A stretch of DNA of 64,000 nt from Paralithodes platypus (GCA_032716605.1 CM064481.1:18408811-18472810); one strand, 5' to 3'. Positions 33,080 to 44,545 are shown, numbered from the stretch's first letter. Numbers and translations: made by a program. The notes: generated by a model not told the origin, from the sequence alone.

Positions 33080-34410
33080 CCTCCTCTCGGGCGCCCTCCC
33101 CGTCATCGATGCAGTGTCTCAGGAGGTGGCCCAGGTAATCCGGTCCATGTATGGGGGAGGTGCCGTCGCGATAATATCTTCTACACACATTGTGTATTGG
33201 ACACAATCGCTGTAGTCATCCGTGTCGCGAGCCTGGGGTTCACAATCGCTATTTCTCAAGTCGGGCCTCCCACCTTCACACTGAGTGCCATGGGACCTAC
33301 ACAGTGCTCCTGTTCCCCGGAGTGTTCTGCCCGTTCTCGTTCACGAACACTGGGTTTTTCCCTGCTGGGATCTTTACCTTGGGCGGCACTGACCATGCCT
33401 TTAGGCCAACTTGGACTCGACCACCTTGTTTTGCTTGTCCCCTAACACGTCCCTGTATCACCCCCCCCCCCCCCCCCTTACTGGCTGTGGCCGGTACCGC
33501 GCTTGCTACATATGAGACTGTCACACTGGGTCGCTTGGGGCTCGCTCGCTGCAGCGGTGCCCTGGACTGCTTCCCCGGCGGCCATCTGGATAGACACAGA
33601 TGTGTCGTGTGAGGTGGGGTGGGGCTCCCAATCTAACATGGGTCATCGCCACCACGGCAAGTGTTCAGGGCTCTTCGCTTACACGTCCGGGCCATGGTCC
33701 TGTTGGTAACGTTCTTCTTCCTGCGGCATCACTGTCTTACCCTAGCGGGCACGTCGGTGGCCTTTTGGTTGGTCATCTTATCCGCTGATGTCTTCGGCTC
33801 GGACTGGAGTGGGTGACAGTCGGTGTCCACATTGCCTCCGCCCGTCGCACTCCTCATGAGCTACGTCCTCCAAGGGCTGGGAGTGTACCGGCGCACGGTT
33901 TGTTTGATCGCGCCCATGTGGCCGGCCCATGCTAGGTACGCTCTGCTATACATACATACACTGGTTTCCCGTCATTTTTCCATTACATGCATTGTAACGG
34001 CTCAGACAGGGTTGCTTTTCGGTAGTTGGAGTGTACTGTAGTACAATAAAGTCCCGCCACAGCACTGCTCCACCAAGTCATCACTGTGGCTGATGTTGGT
34101 ATAGTGCTAACCGTGCCTCAGCACAACTCAACAGAGTCCCCCTGCAGCACTTGCTCCTGCAGTAGCCTATCTGTAACCACACCAGCCTTAACAGTGTTCC
34201 AAAAAGACAGCACCTTCACAAGACTCTACTGTCGGTTAGACAATTGGCTTATGGAAAAATAAAGTCCTGTCCCAACACAGCTCCAACATGCAAACACTGT
34301 TGCCACCACAGGTGTGGTGCCAACCAGCTGAAACAATGGTACCCAAGTTCCGTTCCCCTCCCTGTCTCCGGCTTCCTCTTGGGCCAGATTGGAGACCTAG
34401 GGACCTCGTT
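33080..34410 (+). pseudogene. DIRS-2 RT/RNase H remnant
   Basis: Decayed across several frames. Best landmarks are the RNase H-like stretch HWVAWGSLAAAVPW then WIDTDVSCEVGWGSQSN (about 33515-33640), matching DIRS-1 TTDASSEVGWGSQSN; the CLIAPMWPAHARYA segment (about 33900-33945), matching DIRS-1 LLAPLWPARTWSA; and PLPVSGFLLG (about 34360), matching PLPVSGFHLG. Between the last two, about 350-400 bp (roughly 33955-34335) has no counterpart in DIRS-1 and is probably a small insertion. A poly-C run of about 17 lies at 33461-33477. Confidence 0.7.
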
Positions 34411-34539
34411 GGCATTCGTGTCGTAAATGTTCGTGTGGCAGGGACGCAGGGTGGTTGCCACCATTTGACCTCTGCTTGGCTGATATGCTTCATCGGCACT
34501 GGCTGATGTCTCCGTGGAAGGCTTCAGTCTTCTTGAATT

Positions 34540-35284
34540 GGGTTCCATAACTGGCTCAATGACACTGAGCGCACAGCTCCCTCGGTTGTGTTAGTGTTCC
34601 GTTACCTTCATCACTGGTTTGGGACACGTGCCGACATGTACTACATCTTTCGAGATGGCCTGTCCGCTATTGGGGTACCCTTAGAAGCCTTGACGGGGCT
34701 GGTGCTCCCTCACAAGGGGCTGTCATATTTCTGACAGCCTGTTTTAGGCTCCGTCTGCCCCCACGCTGGATACTGCCTCGGTGGTCTCTGGCGCGGGCTC
34801 TAGGGTTCCTTGCCTCACACGCCTACGCCACTAGCCCATTACCTGTTCTACTGCTAGATGAAACAATTTTTCTTCTTGCTTTGTCAACAAGGGTGTGGGT
34901 ATCGGGGTTCGCAACCATATCCAGGACCCCTTCTCTCTGGTTCGACACTCTGACCCCTTCTGTTCGTTTTGTAGACTAGAATGGCCGGGCGGCGCACATT
35001 TTTCTGCCGTTCACAGTACCGGTTGTCAAATGTGGCCGCCCACAACATCAGCCATGCCTGATTCACGCCTTGTTTGCTTCTGTGCGCGCCGCTGTGCCGG
35101 GACGGGCTTCGGTATGCATGCTGTGGGCCTACATTTCCGTCATGTTTTTGGAGATGGTAACCCTCTTACAGAGGGCTCAACTCATGATATCTGCTCATAT
35201 GCGGCAACCATCCACTTTTACAGTCTTGCTATCTCAGTGACTAACCGACACAGGGTTATGGTCCCCCTGCAGTGCATCTGTCTC
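34540..35284 (+). pseudogene. DIRS-2 tyrosine recombinase, N-terminal and central part
   Basis: Colinear with the DIRS-1 recombinase: VVLVFRYLHHWF and LSAIGVPLEALTGLVLPH match the SAM-like core-binding domain, and ETIFLLALSTRVWVSG matches the box carrying the first catalytic arginine (DIRS-1 LFLVALATGDRVSA). Stops are present near 34732 and after 34975. The catalytic domain is cut by the LINE-F insertion at about 35284; the end of the gene lies beyond it at 39592. Confidence 0.7.
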
Positions 35285-35326
35285 TTCTTACAGTTTCTTA
35301 CAGTAGATCCTCTGGAAAAAGGCAAA

Positions 35327-37135
35327 CTATGCCTGTGTATCCAGCTCAGTACCAGTACTTGCACTGCTGCGGTCGTTCACGGTGTTGGCGGCGGCGGTAG
35401 CAGACGCAAAATTTTTACTATTCTGTATTTTTGTTTTATAATCAAACTTCAAATCTTGTCTTCCCCATGCTTTATCAAGATTACTTTCAAACTCCCTTAT
35501 TGATTCGGAATCGACTACATACTGGGGCAGTGCGTTCCACTCATTTACCACTCTATCACAAAATGAGTTCTTTGCCTTCTCAAGCCTATTTCTTTCTTTG
35601 TAAATTTTTTTAGAGTGTCCTCTCGTTCTTGTTCCCTCCCGCATCAAGAAGATACCTTCACACACATCCTCATCGTACTTTCCTGACACTATCTTAAAAG
35701 TCTCTATCATATCCCCTCTCTTTCTCCTATATGCCAGTGTCGGAAGCCCCAGTGTCCTCAACCTCTGCTCATAGCCCGCGTTCTTCAACGTTGGTACCAG
35801 CTTTCTAGCTCTCCTCTGCACTTTCTCCACTGCTTCTATATCCTTTACCATATATGGAGCCCACACCTGGTTCGCATATTCCAGGTGCGGCCTAACCAGC
35901 GCTGTATAGAGATTCCTGAAGATTTCTTCGTCAAGTGACACAAATGTCCTCCTTATCAGCCCTACAATTCTATTGGCTTTGTTTATCTTTTCCGCTAAAT
36001 GTTCTGAGAAATTTAACTTATTGTCTATCACTACTCCTATATCCTTTTCTGCATTCACTTCCTCCATCGCTTCATACATACTGTATCCTACCTTGTTTAT
36101 CTTGCTGGTCCCAATCCGCATGTACTTGCATTTTTTTGGATGAAAAGGCATTAACCAATGCTCAGACCATCCCTTCATGCCCTCCACATTTCCTTGAAGC
36201 AAACCCATATCTTCCTTACTCCTCACTCTTCTATACAGCTTAGTGTCATCCGCATACAGGTATACCTCACTTCCATTAGTTATAACTTCAGGCAAGTCGT
36301 TGATAAATATAACGAACAGCAGTGGTCCCAACACAGATCCCTGAGGTACCCCCCTTGTAATTTCCCTCCACCCCGAGCCTATTCCATTCACCAGTACCCT
36401 CTGTCTCCGATCTTTCAGGAAGGCTTCTATCCATTTCACACATTTCTCCCCTATATTATAGCTTCTAACTTTCTCTATTAACCTTTTATGTGGGACCTTA
36501 TCGAAGGCCTTCATAAAATCGCAATATACCACGTCTATTACATCACCATCTTCTAGAATTTGCATCCAATCATCTACCACCTTAATTAGCTGTAGTACCG
36601 TCGAGCTCCCCGGCAAGAATCCGAACTGTCTCCCACTGAAAAGTTGGTTTGACTTCATATGATCCATTATTCCTTCTCTAATTACCGTTTCCATTAGTTT
36701 ACACACAACACTTGTCAAACTGACTGGTCTATAATTCCCTGGGTCATTTCTCTTTCCCTTCTTAAATATAGCTGTTATGTTCGCCTCTCTCCAGTCCATC
36801 GGGATTTGTCCTGTATTAAACGATACCTCAAATAACATTTTCAATGGCTCTACTAACATCTCCCCTCCTTCCTTTATGATTCTTGGGTGTATCCCATCCG
36901 GTCCCGGTGACTTACTTCTGTTCATTTTTTCTATAGCCCTTCTTATTCTAGCATGGGAAAACTCTATTAGTTCTAGTGCCAGTGCCTGTTTGATGGGAAT
37001 AATAGGCACTGCATCCTCCGACTCCACTGTTAGTACCCCCCCAAAGTATTTCCCCAGCACCTCTGCTTTCTCCTTATCAGTCTCCGCTCTACTCCCACCA
37101 TTCAACCCCCTACCAGCTATGGGATCCCTACTCTT
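35327..37135 (-). pseudogene. LINE-F ORF2, reverse transcriptase part
   Basis: Open for about 590 codons to a TAG at 35327. RT motifs: KSPGPDGIHPRII, NYRPVSLTSVVCK, FSGRQFGFLPGSST, YCDFMKAFDKVPH, RGVPQGSVLGPLLF and the catalytic YADDTKLY, then C-terminal WAPYMVKDIEAVEKVQRRA and VVNEWNALPQYVV, a pattern typical of CR1-like LINEs. It is out of frame with the endonuclease half by one base, near 37135. Confidence 0.9.
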
Positions 37136-38325
37136 CTTGTTAACTTTTCCTGAATGTACTTCCAGAATATTTTTGGATTATCCTTCACATTTCTAGCTAT
37201 CTCTCTCTCCCTCTCCTTCACCCCCCTCCTTGTTTCCCACCTTATTTTATTGTTTATTTGTCTGCGTTCCAGATCCACTTCTTTAGCTTCTATACTAGAC
37301 CCCCTGTTCTTTTTTAAATTTGTTAATCTTTCCCACAATCGTTTCTTTCTTCTAATCAATATCCAAAGCTTTCTTTTCATTGGCAATTCTGGGTTAGTTC
37401 TTTTCCTCAATTTTGTTTTATCCTTATATTCCCTTACTGGTACACTTTCGGATACAGCATTCTCCAGTTTGACTCTAATTTTCCTCCACATTCCTTCAGC
37501 GTCTTCACCGTTCAAGTATTCCCCCCAGTCAATGTCCAAACACTGTCTCAGCAGCTCATAATCTGCTCTATCATACATGTATATTTTTCTATTGCTTCTA
37601 TTATCCCTCTCTGATTTAATGTTACAACTAAAGCTTATACAGGCATGGTCACTACGACCTATAGGGCTATCCACATTAACATGTTCCACTATATCCTCTT
37701 CATTGCTAAAAATCAAATCAAGTACACTCCCCTGCGTCCCATCTCTATATCTTGTCATCTCTACAATATGTTGCGTTAAAAAACAATCTCTCACTTTCTC
37801 TATAAACTTATTTTCCAGGCTACCCTGTCCCGTTGGAGTAGTACAATTTGCCCAGTTGATCCTTGGCAAATTGAAATCTCCAATCAAAATTTTATATTTG
37901 TTCTCTCTATTATCTATCTCCTCCATTGCTTTCAGTAGGTTATCATCCTCTCCCCTGCTATTATTTGGGCTTCTATATATAGAGGCAATTAGAATTGATC
38001 CTCTTGCACATTTTACTTCAATACACAAATACTCACAATAATGCTGTCTCATATCCACCTCATTAACCTTGAGCTCTTTTCTTACATAAATAAACAGTCC
38101 TCTTCCGACCTCTGCTCTAATAGCATTTCTCTCATATAACTCAAAACCCTCCAAACTATATTCCACCAGTTCCCTTTCAATTCTAGCATTTTTTGGTTTT
38201 ACTTCCTGTAGGGCTATGACATCAGGTTTTTCCTCTTCATCCTGCAACCTACATATCAGTTCTCTTTTCTTGTCCTGGGTAAACACATCCACATTTCTAA
38301 ACATAATCCTTAATCCATCTACCAT
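37117..38325 (-). pseudogene. LINE-F ORF2, endonuclease part
   Basis: It starts at an ATG at 38325. APE-type endonuclease motifs in order: MFRNVDVF near the N-terminus, IALQEVKP (catalytic Glu), IYRSPNNS, ILIGDFNLPRINW, GSVLDLIF and RSDHACISF (catalytic Asp-His). A basic linker with RRKKRLWERL and FWKYIQEKL joins it to the RT. A one-base indel near 37135 takes it to a premature stop at 37117; without that, the endonuclease and RT would be one protein of about 1,000 residues. Confidence 0.9.
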
Positions 38326-38366
38326 TCCTTCAGCAATTACACCATCCCGCTCCTCCAGTCCGTACC

Positions 38367-39457
38367 CTACTCACCCGTTAGCACTACTGGGTCTGCCTCT
38401 TTGTCTCCTGTCTCTCCCTGTGACACCTTCACCCCGTTCTCCTCCTCCGTCACAACTCCCATCACATTTTCTTCCCTCCCTGATCTCCCCCTCCCTTCTA
38501 CTCTTATAAACCACTTCTTCACTTTTCCGTCCCTCACTCTCCAGTAAAAATTGCTCTTATCCTCCTCACCCAACTTTCCATTATTTTCATCAGCCTTTTC
38601 TTGTAATTCCTTAATTTTTTTCCTTTGTTCTATACTCAAATCCTTCTTTAGTCTTATGTGTTTCAGTTTATCATTTGTATTTAGCCTCCAACTAAAATTT
38701 GTCACAGTCTCTGCCACTACCGTAGTTTTAAACTGTACCCTTATAGGTCTCATCTCTCCCCTTTTATATCTACCTATCCTACTGACCTCCTCCACCTGCA
38801 CTTCCCATCCATATTCGTCCTCATCTACACCTTTCATGACCTCCTTCACTGTCTCCATATCCCTCACTTTTCTCACTCCATTATCATTCATATGAGTCTC
38901 TATATCTCCATACAAGATTACACCCCTATCCCTGTCCATGGCCTCCCTCACGACACTCTCCTTGTTCTTAATGACCCCTACAACTGCACTCTCAAAACTT
39001 GTTTTGGTCATATTCATTTCTTCCTTTTGCTCTTTCATAATATCCTCCAAATCCTTTACTTTTTGTTTACCTACCACCGTCCATGCAGTTGACTCCTTTA
39101 CTTCCGTGAAACGTCCTTCGTATTCCTTCAGCTGCTCCTTCAATGCCATATTCTCTGCTCCCAGTTCATCTACCCTTTTCAATACCATCTCTAGGCTCTC
39201 ATAACTGCCAAAATAGGCCTGCATTCACTTCCTTCGCCAGGCCTATTCCCTTCCCCACCTGTCACACCACACATTACACACAGTGCCTTAACTTTCTCAC
39301 CAATATCCCCCTTCCATTTCTCCGTATCACTCATCCACTTTTCCAAATCCTTCACAACAATACTAACCTCTTCTAACTTCTTATCTGTGCTCTTAAATCC
39401 CCGAAAACGTTGTAACCTTCCTTCCGCCTCCGTCATACCCGAAATTCCCTCCGCCAT
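38367..39457 (-). pseudogene. LINE-F ORF1, coiled-coil RNA-binding-like protein
   Basis: Start at an ATG at 39457. The N-terminal part has a C-x2-C (LCVMCGVTG). A frameshift near 39200-39220 leads to a second open stretch (39224-38367, 285 codons) with a long heptad-rich coiled coil, then a region (VEEVSRIGRYKRGEMRP, then IRLKKDLSIEQRKKIKEL) resembling the RRM/C-terminal domain of L1-type ORF1 proteins. The expected role is a nucleic-acid chaperone that packages LINE RNA. The low-identity assignment rests on order and local motifs. Confidence 0.7.
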
Positions 39458-39592
39458 GTTTGTTTACAAACTCAACAACTCACAACACTACCGCTGTCCC
39501 GTCACTACACACTCTTATTACACTATATATCACCCCTCCACCACACCAATATATCCTCCAAACACTTCACTAAATCCTTCCTCTTCTTGCTA

Positions 39593-39860
39593 GCCCCGTA
39601 TGCACTCGATATTCCGTGAATTAATTGTCCATTCCCATAACATATGCCGTAGCCTCAAAACTTGCGTCCGCCTTCCGCCATTGTGTGCCGCCAACCTCAT
39701 ACCTCTCCATGTCCACGGCCAGTCTGGGTATGCCTTGGGTTGCGTTAAATCAACGTGTCACCTGCTTCGTCATCCATCCTGATTCTATTCATACTGTATT
39801 CGTCCCATACTGTATTTTCTTCCTTTCCCTCACAGGGGGAGGGGGGGGGGGGAGGTATTT
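39593..39860 (+). pseudogene. DIRS-2 tyrosine recombinase, C-terminal remainder
   Basis: After LINE-F, the frame with ASAFRHCVPP and MSTASLGMPWVALNQRV aligns with the DIRS-1 stretch from the H-x2-R motif to the catalytic-tyrosine helix, but the catalytic residues are not preserved. It ends in a poly-G tract (39838-39853), as does the DIRS-1 recombinase ORF at the same relative position (56085-56099). Confidence 0.6.
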
Positions 39861-41400
39861 TTGTATGCTTGTACAAAGCCTTTCTTTCATTTCATATATG
39901 TCATGCCTGTTTAGTATTGAGGATGTAGCTCTTACGTTTTTTACATTATGACTACACTGTTTACGGGTTTTGCCTTGGTATGCTTATGCCTCATACCCAT
40001 GTCATGTAAATAACGAGTGTCATATGATGTCGTCAGCCGGCTATACCGTGCCATTTTGTTTTTGTAAACACTTTACCCCTGACATCACTTAAGGTTTTCG
40101 CTCTTACAGTTTTTACATTCTGACTCCACTGTCTCCGGGTTCTGTGTTGGTATACTTATGCCTCCTACCCATGTCATGTAACTACAGAGTGTCCTATGAT
40201 GACGTCCGCCAGCTATGCCGTGCCTTGTGTTTTTGTGAATACTTTCCACTTGGCTTCACTTTAGGATTTCACTACTACTGTTTTACATTCTGACTCAACT
40301 ATCTCCGGGTTTTGTGTTGGTATGCTTATGCCTCCTACCCATGTCATGTAACTATACAGAGTGTCATATGATGACGTCCACCTTCTCCTGTGTCTCTTCA
40401 TCCCTTACGGTATTTTCTTCCTTTCCTTAACCCGGCAAGTGCGGGAAGACTCTTATGAGTTTTACTGGGCGACTGCGGGAAGACATATGATCCTAGGCCT
40501 ACAAAAATACATTTAAAACACCCCAGTAGCACTTTACATTTTTTTTTTTTTTTTTGCCCCTCGGTCATGCCGCATATCACTCCTCCACATCCCCTCCTTC
40601 CTGCCCCCCCCCCCTTCAATTATCACCTATTTTCCCTGTTATTCCCTTATTCTGTGGTCTATTTTCGTGCTAACAATAGCGAGTTGCTAGCAGGGCGTGG
40701 TCATATGTGTTACCATGCGTGGGAAAGAGCGAGAGATAAAGAGAGAGACGTCAGTGTCTCTCCAGGCATCGTGAGGGGAGGATGTAGGCCAGGCTGGCTC
40801 ATACTTGATGAATGAAACTCTCGCTCTCATTTCGCTATTTTGACCAGCCAAACACTTGTTTCCACTTGTTTTATTGTTGTAACATGTTAATATCTTCATA
40901 TTAAACGTAAAATAGGCGCATATGGATAAGTATTAATGATATTTATGGTAAAATACCGATTATAGTGATGGAAACAGTGAATAGTGAAATAGGTCCGCAC
41001 CAGGGCATGGTGTTCACTACATACGGTGCGCACTTCTTAGGTTAAACAGGGGGAAGGGGGGGGGGGGGGGGAGTTCTTTTGTGTATACTTATACAAAGAC
41101 TTTCTCTTTCAATACATGTATGAACAGTACTGTCTGTTTAGTGTTAAGGATGTAACTCTTAAGGTTTTTACATTTGGACTAGACAGGTTTTGTATTGGTA
41201 TGCCTATGCCTCATACCATATGTCATGTAAATGAGGAGTGTCTTCCGATGTCATCCACCTGCTGTGCCATGCCTTTTATTTTTGTAATACTTACAATTGA
41301 CCTCACCTTTCCCATGTTGGTGTGCCATTCCAAGGTCGACATGACCTATTCCTTTACCTGCCTGTGCATTTTAGACCCTAGACTGATACGCTAGTAACTG
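39805..41400 (+). repeat. Tandem repeats in DIRS-2 3' region (~172 bp units in a ~600 bp duplication)
   Basis: A unit with tttttacattctgactc, ggtatgcttatgcctc, acccatgtcatgtaa and atgatgacgtcc recurs near 39921, 40094, 40264 and again at 41148. The last copy belongs to a second, longer duplication that also copies the poly-G tract and its flanks (39805-39930 versus 40405-40430 plus 41046-41160). The TTAA MITE at 40431-41041 sits inside this second copy. Confidence 0.8.
40431..41041 (+). mobile_element. TTAA MITE family X, copy 3 (611 bp)
   Basis: TTAA duplications lie at 40427-40430 and 41042-41045. The left end is CCCGGCAAGTGCGG; the right end, read inward, is CCTAAGAAGTGCGC. Its interior matches copies at 49809-50417 and 53525-54123 (for example tattttccctgttattccc and aggcgcatatggataagta). 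There is no transposase; it probably moves using a piggyBac-type enzyme supplied in trans. The paralogous unfilled site is visible at about 39825 in the upstream duplicate. Confidence 0.88.
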
Positions 41401-41550
41401 TATTTTCTTAATATGCACCATACTGTTACGCTCTTTTTTCCCGATAAACTAAAATGTTTATTTGTGTCTTTTCTTGGTCCTCTACTTTAGCTAAGGCTTG
41501 GGTTTTTGTGGTTTATTGGATGTCCGCCTCCAATGTGGGACTCAAGCCCT

Positions 41551-41656
41551 ACGTTGGAAACGTAGAGACTGCTACTAAATTGGGAGGTTTGACGACCTCC
41601 CTTATAACAAAATAAGGAAAACCTCTTATTTGGTAGCAGTCTCGGAGTATCCAACG
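41551..41656 (+). repeat. DIRS-2 internal complementary region
   Basis: Bases 41583-41655 are the reverse complement, nearly exact, of the element's 3' end at 41981-42056. The preceding ~32 bases (acgttggaaacgtagagactgc onward, to 41582) should complement the lost 5' end. The order matches the DIRS-1 complementary region. Confidence 0.8.
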
Positions 41657-41980
41657 ACAGAGTATCCCACCCTCATGCCGGTCCCCTGCCCATCCAATCT
41701 AAACTGATTACTTGTTACCTAAATACTGTTACATGTAATGGTGCAGGCTAATAGATAATGGAGCATGGCTAAGAGGAGAGCAGCTAGATTAATGGGTAGG
41801 CCTACCTATAACTGTTTTTTCTCTCCCTTGCTATCCTAATTTATTTTCCTTCTTTAGTCGTCTCGGAGTGTGTACAACGTGCCTAGTACTGAATTGAGGT
41901 GCAACTCTAGAGATTATTAGTACTTCGCGTTAGTACCGATTAATCGGCCCGCTGTGGTAGCGGCTGAGATCTTAAGCCCT

Positions 41981-42056
41981 ACGTTGGATACTCCGAGACT
42001 GCTACCAAATAAGAGGTTTTCCTTATTTGGTTATAAGGGAGGTCGTCAAACCTCCC
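41981..42056 (+). repeat. DIRS-2 3' terminal extension with two hairpins
   Basis: It contains the inverted pair accaaataag/cttatttggt and then gggaggt/acctccc, ending exactly at the cctccc that marks the terminus in DIRS-1 as well. The host flank begins at 42057. Confidence 0.8.
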
Positions 42057-42244
42057 GTTTTGAGTGCCACTGGAATGTTTTGAGAGTTTTTTTTTTATGC
42101 CCTGGATCTTAGGGTCTGGCCGCATTCACCCAGTAGAACCTCTTAAGAGTCTGGCCGCAGTCCCTGGATTAATGTCCGTCAGATGCTGAATAGGGTGGGT
42201 AAGTGTAGGAACAGGTTTTTATATCTCACTTGAAATAAAAAATC
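42057..42244. other. Short non-coding flank after DIRS-2
   Basis: About 190 bp with a poly-T run (42088-42096) and two ggtctggccgca/agtctggccgca strings (about 42115 and 42147). No gene is seen. Confidence 0.4.
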
Positions 42245-42309
42245 GTATATCCAAAAAAATGCAAGTACATGCGGATTGGGACAAGCAAGATAGACAAGGT
42301 AGGATTTTT
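42245..42309 (+). pseudogene. LINE-F copy 2, RT fragment left of LINE-C insertion
   Basis: The stretch encodes PKKCKYMRIGTSKIDKVG, the RT segment found in copy 1 near 36090-36140. It is cut at gtaggat, where LINE-C enters, and continues in the same sense at about 43738. Confidence 0.85.
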
Positions 42310-43737
42310 TTTTTGTGTGTTTTTTTTTTAAGAGACAATGAACGGAGGAAGGAAAAACACAGATAAAGCAAAAAGGTCCATGTGCCTAAAGGCATCCTCT
42401 ATTCATAAAATGTTTATAACAACTGGATTTACACATTTGTAGATTGTAAGTTTGTGGAAAGCAATTCGAGGGAAGTGAATTCCAAAGAGTAGTAGCTCTG
42501 GGGATAAATGAATTCTGATAAGCAGAAGTTCTGCATTGTGGAGGAGAAAGTGTAAATTCATGGGCGCTCTCAGCTGCCCTAGTTCTACGGGGAAAGATGT
42601 GGAGAGGCGGCACAATTGAAGCAAGTTCCTCAAAACAATTGCTGAGAAAATATCTGTAGAATAATGCAAGGGATGCAACGTTTCTTCGTATGGATAATGT
42701 AGGAAGGTCCTGTGTGATTGCAGGGTTATTGATTAATTTAATAGCTTTATTTTGAATTTTGTCCAACTGCCTCAATGCAACCACTCCACTTCCACCCCAC
42801 AGAGGTGAACAGTAATCCATCTGAGAGCGCACATGACTTTTATATATTACGGCCAACTGCTCGTCAGTGAAGAATTCTCGAACTCTGTACAGGAGTCCCA
42901 GTTTTTTTAGAGGCATTCTTAGCAATGCTTCTAACATAATGTGTCCAGCTCAAGTTAGTAGTTAATGTTACACCGAGAATGTCAATACTAGGGGAAGTGG
43001 TGATATTTACATCATTAAAAAATATATGGGAGTCAGTGAGATTCTGTCGGTAAGAAAATGGAATGAATTGGTTTTTCTGTGCATAAAAGAAAACTAGATT
43101 CTTTTGCCCCCATCCATAATCTCTAGAAAGGTCCTGGTTCAGAGAATTTGCAGTGTTTATTTTTGAATTTATAAGATCGGTTGGGTGAAAGAATTGGTAA
43201 ATGTGAAGGAACTGTGGAGTGTTGAGTCATCTGCGTAGGAATGTATTGGATTATGAGTGGTAGATATGAGATCATTGATATGAATGAGGAACAGAATTGG
43301 GGCCAAAACTGATCCCTGGGGAACACCAGCATTTATTGAGTGAAATTGAGAATAAAGGCCATCTACCATTACACATATTTTTCTGTTATGAAGATAAGAA
43401 GAAATTAGTAGAACTAATGATGCAAGGCCATAGTGTGACATCTTCGACAATAAGGATTGATGCCAGACTCTATCAAATGCCTTTGATATATCCAGTGCTA
43501 TTGTATGTGTTTCACCATGTTGGTCTGTAGCTTGGTTGATTTGATGCGTAAGAAGGCAAAGAATGTCTGCAGTTGATCGACATCGTCTAAAACCATATTG
43601 CCTATCACTGATTAATTTATTATTCTCAAGATGCTTAATTATGTGATTATTTAATATAATTTCAAAGACTTTACCAAGAGTGGAAGTTATTGCTATTGGT
43701 CTGTAGTTTGATGGATCTGAAGAGGCACCTTTACTGA
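42310..43737 (-). pseudogene. LINE-C, 5'-truncated RT, inserted in LINE-F copy 2
   Basis: A minus-strand element: poly-T (sense poly-A) at 42306-42330, C-terminal coding part (42386-42960) with DYCSPLWGG and TTLWNSLPSNCF, and RT (about 43140-43737) with NYRPIAITSTLGKVFE, IALDISKAFDRVWH, NAGVPQGSVLAPILF and SYADDSTLH. A frame break near 42900-43160 separates the parts. It is related to LINE-B but distinct. An aggat duplication appears on both sides (about 42302 and 43735). Confidence 0.85.
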
Positions 43738-44545
43738 GGATACAGTATGTATGAAGCGATGGAGGAAGTGAATACAGAAAAGGATATAGGAGTAGTGATA
43801 GACAATAAGTTAAATTTCTCAGAACATTTAGCGGAAAAGATAAACAAAGCCAATAGAATTGTAGGGCTGATAAGGAGGACATTTGTGTCACTTGACGAAG
43901 AAATCTTCAGGAATCTCTATACAGCGCTGGTTAGGCCGCACCTGGAATATGCGAACCAGGTGTGGGCTCCATATATGGTAAAGGATATAGAAGCAGTGGA
44001 GAAAGTGCAGAGGAGAGCTAGCAAGCTAGTACCAACGTTGAAGAACGCGGGCTATGAGCAGAGGTTGAGGACACTGGGGCTTCCGACACTGGCATATAGG
44101 AGAAAGAGAGGGGATATGATAGAGACTTTTAAGATAGTGTCAGGAAAGTATGATGAGGATGTGTGTGAAGGTATCTTCTTGATGCGGGAGGGAACAAGAA
44201 TGAGAGTACACTCTAAGAAAATTTACAAAGAAAGAAATAGGCTTGAGAAGGCAAAGAACTCATGCATTTTGTGATAGAGTGGTAAATGAGTGGAGCGCAC
44301 TGCCCCAGTATGTAGTTGATTCCGAATCAATAAGGGAGTTTGAAAGTAATCTTGATAAAGCATGGGGAAGACAAGATTTGAAGTTTGATTATAAAGCAAA
44401 AATACAGAATAGTAAAAATTTTGCGTCTGCTACCGCCGCCGCCAACACCGTGAACGACCTCAGCAGTGCAAGTACTGGTACTGAGCTGGATACACAGGCA
44501 TAGTTTGCCTGTTTCCAGAGGATCTACTGTAAGAAACTGTAAGAA
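43738..44545 (+). pseudogene. LINE-F copy 2, RT C-terminus and 3' end
   Basis: It resumes at YSMYEAMEEVN and runs to the end of ORF2, over 90% identical by eye to copy 1: LNFSEHLAEKINKANR, WAPYMVKDIEAVEKVQRRA and VVNEWSALPQYVV. A one-base change near 44255 shifts the frame (first frame ends at 44274, second open to 44503). The 3' end is the ctgtaagaa repeat near 44525-44545, then (TA)n. Confidence 0.9.

Larger units (their letters stand above)
35285..39592 (-). mobile_element. LINE-F copy 1 (CR1-like), near complete, two ORFs
   Basis: A minus-strand non-LTR element inserted in the DIRS-2 recombinase. Its 3' end has a short repeated unit (ctgtaagaa twice in the sense direction), also seen at the end of copy 2 near 44525-44545. 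It carries ORF1 and ORF2 in tandem; the ORF1 stop and ORF2 start are about 40 bp apart. Each ORF has one frameshift and no other damage is evident. DIRS-2 recombinase homology resumes at about 39592. Confidence 0.85.
29641..42056 (+). mobile_element. DIRS-2: degenerate DIRS retrotransposon with nested insertions
   Basis: A GC-rich plus-strand element with parts in DIRS order: leader repeats, gag-like ORF (30706), RT and RNase H remnants (about 33.1-34.4 kb), tyrosine recombinase (34.5-35.28 and 39.6-39.8 kb), internal complementary region (41551-41656) and 3' terminus (42056). It is interrupted by LINE-F (35285-39592) and a TTAA MITE (40431-41041). The 3' end and complementary region match DIRS-1 in layout and partly in sequence. 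The 5' terminal repeat, expected to begin AATTTAGTAGCAGTCTC, was not found, so the 5' boundary is approximate. Confidence 0.8.

Noticed and set aside
35935..39600. Plus-strand ORFs rich in Leu/Ser/Phe across LINE-F
   Set aside because: Antisense shadows of the LINE-F ORF1 and ORF2 frames.
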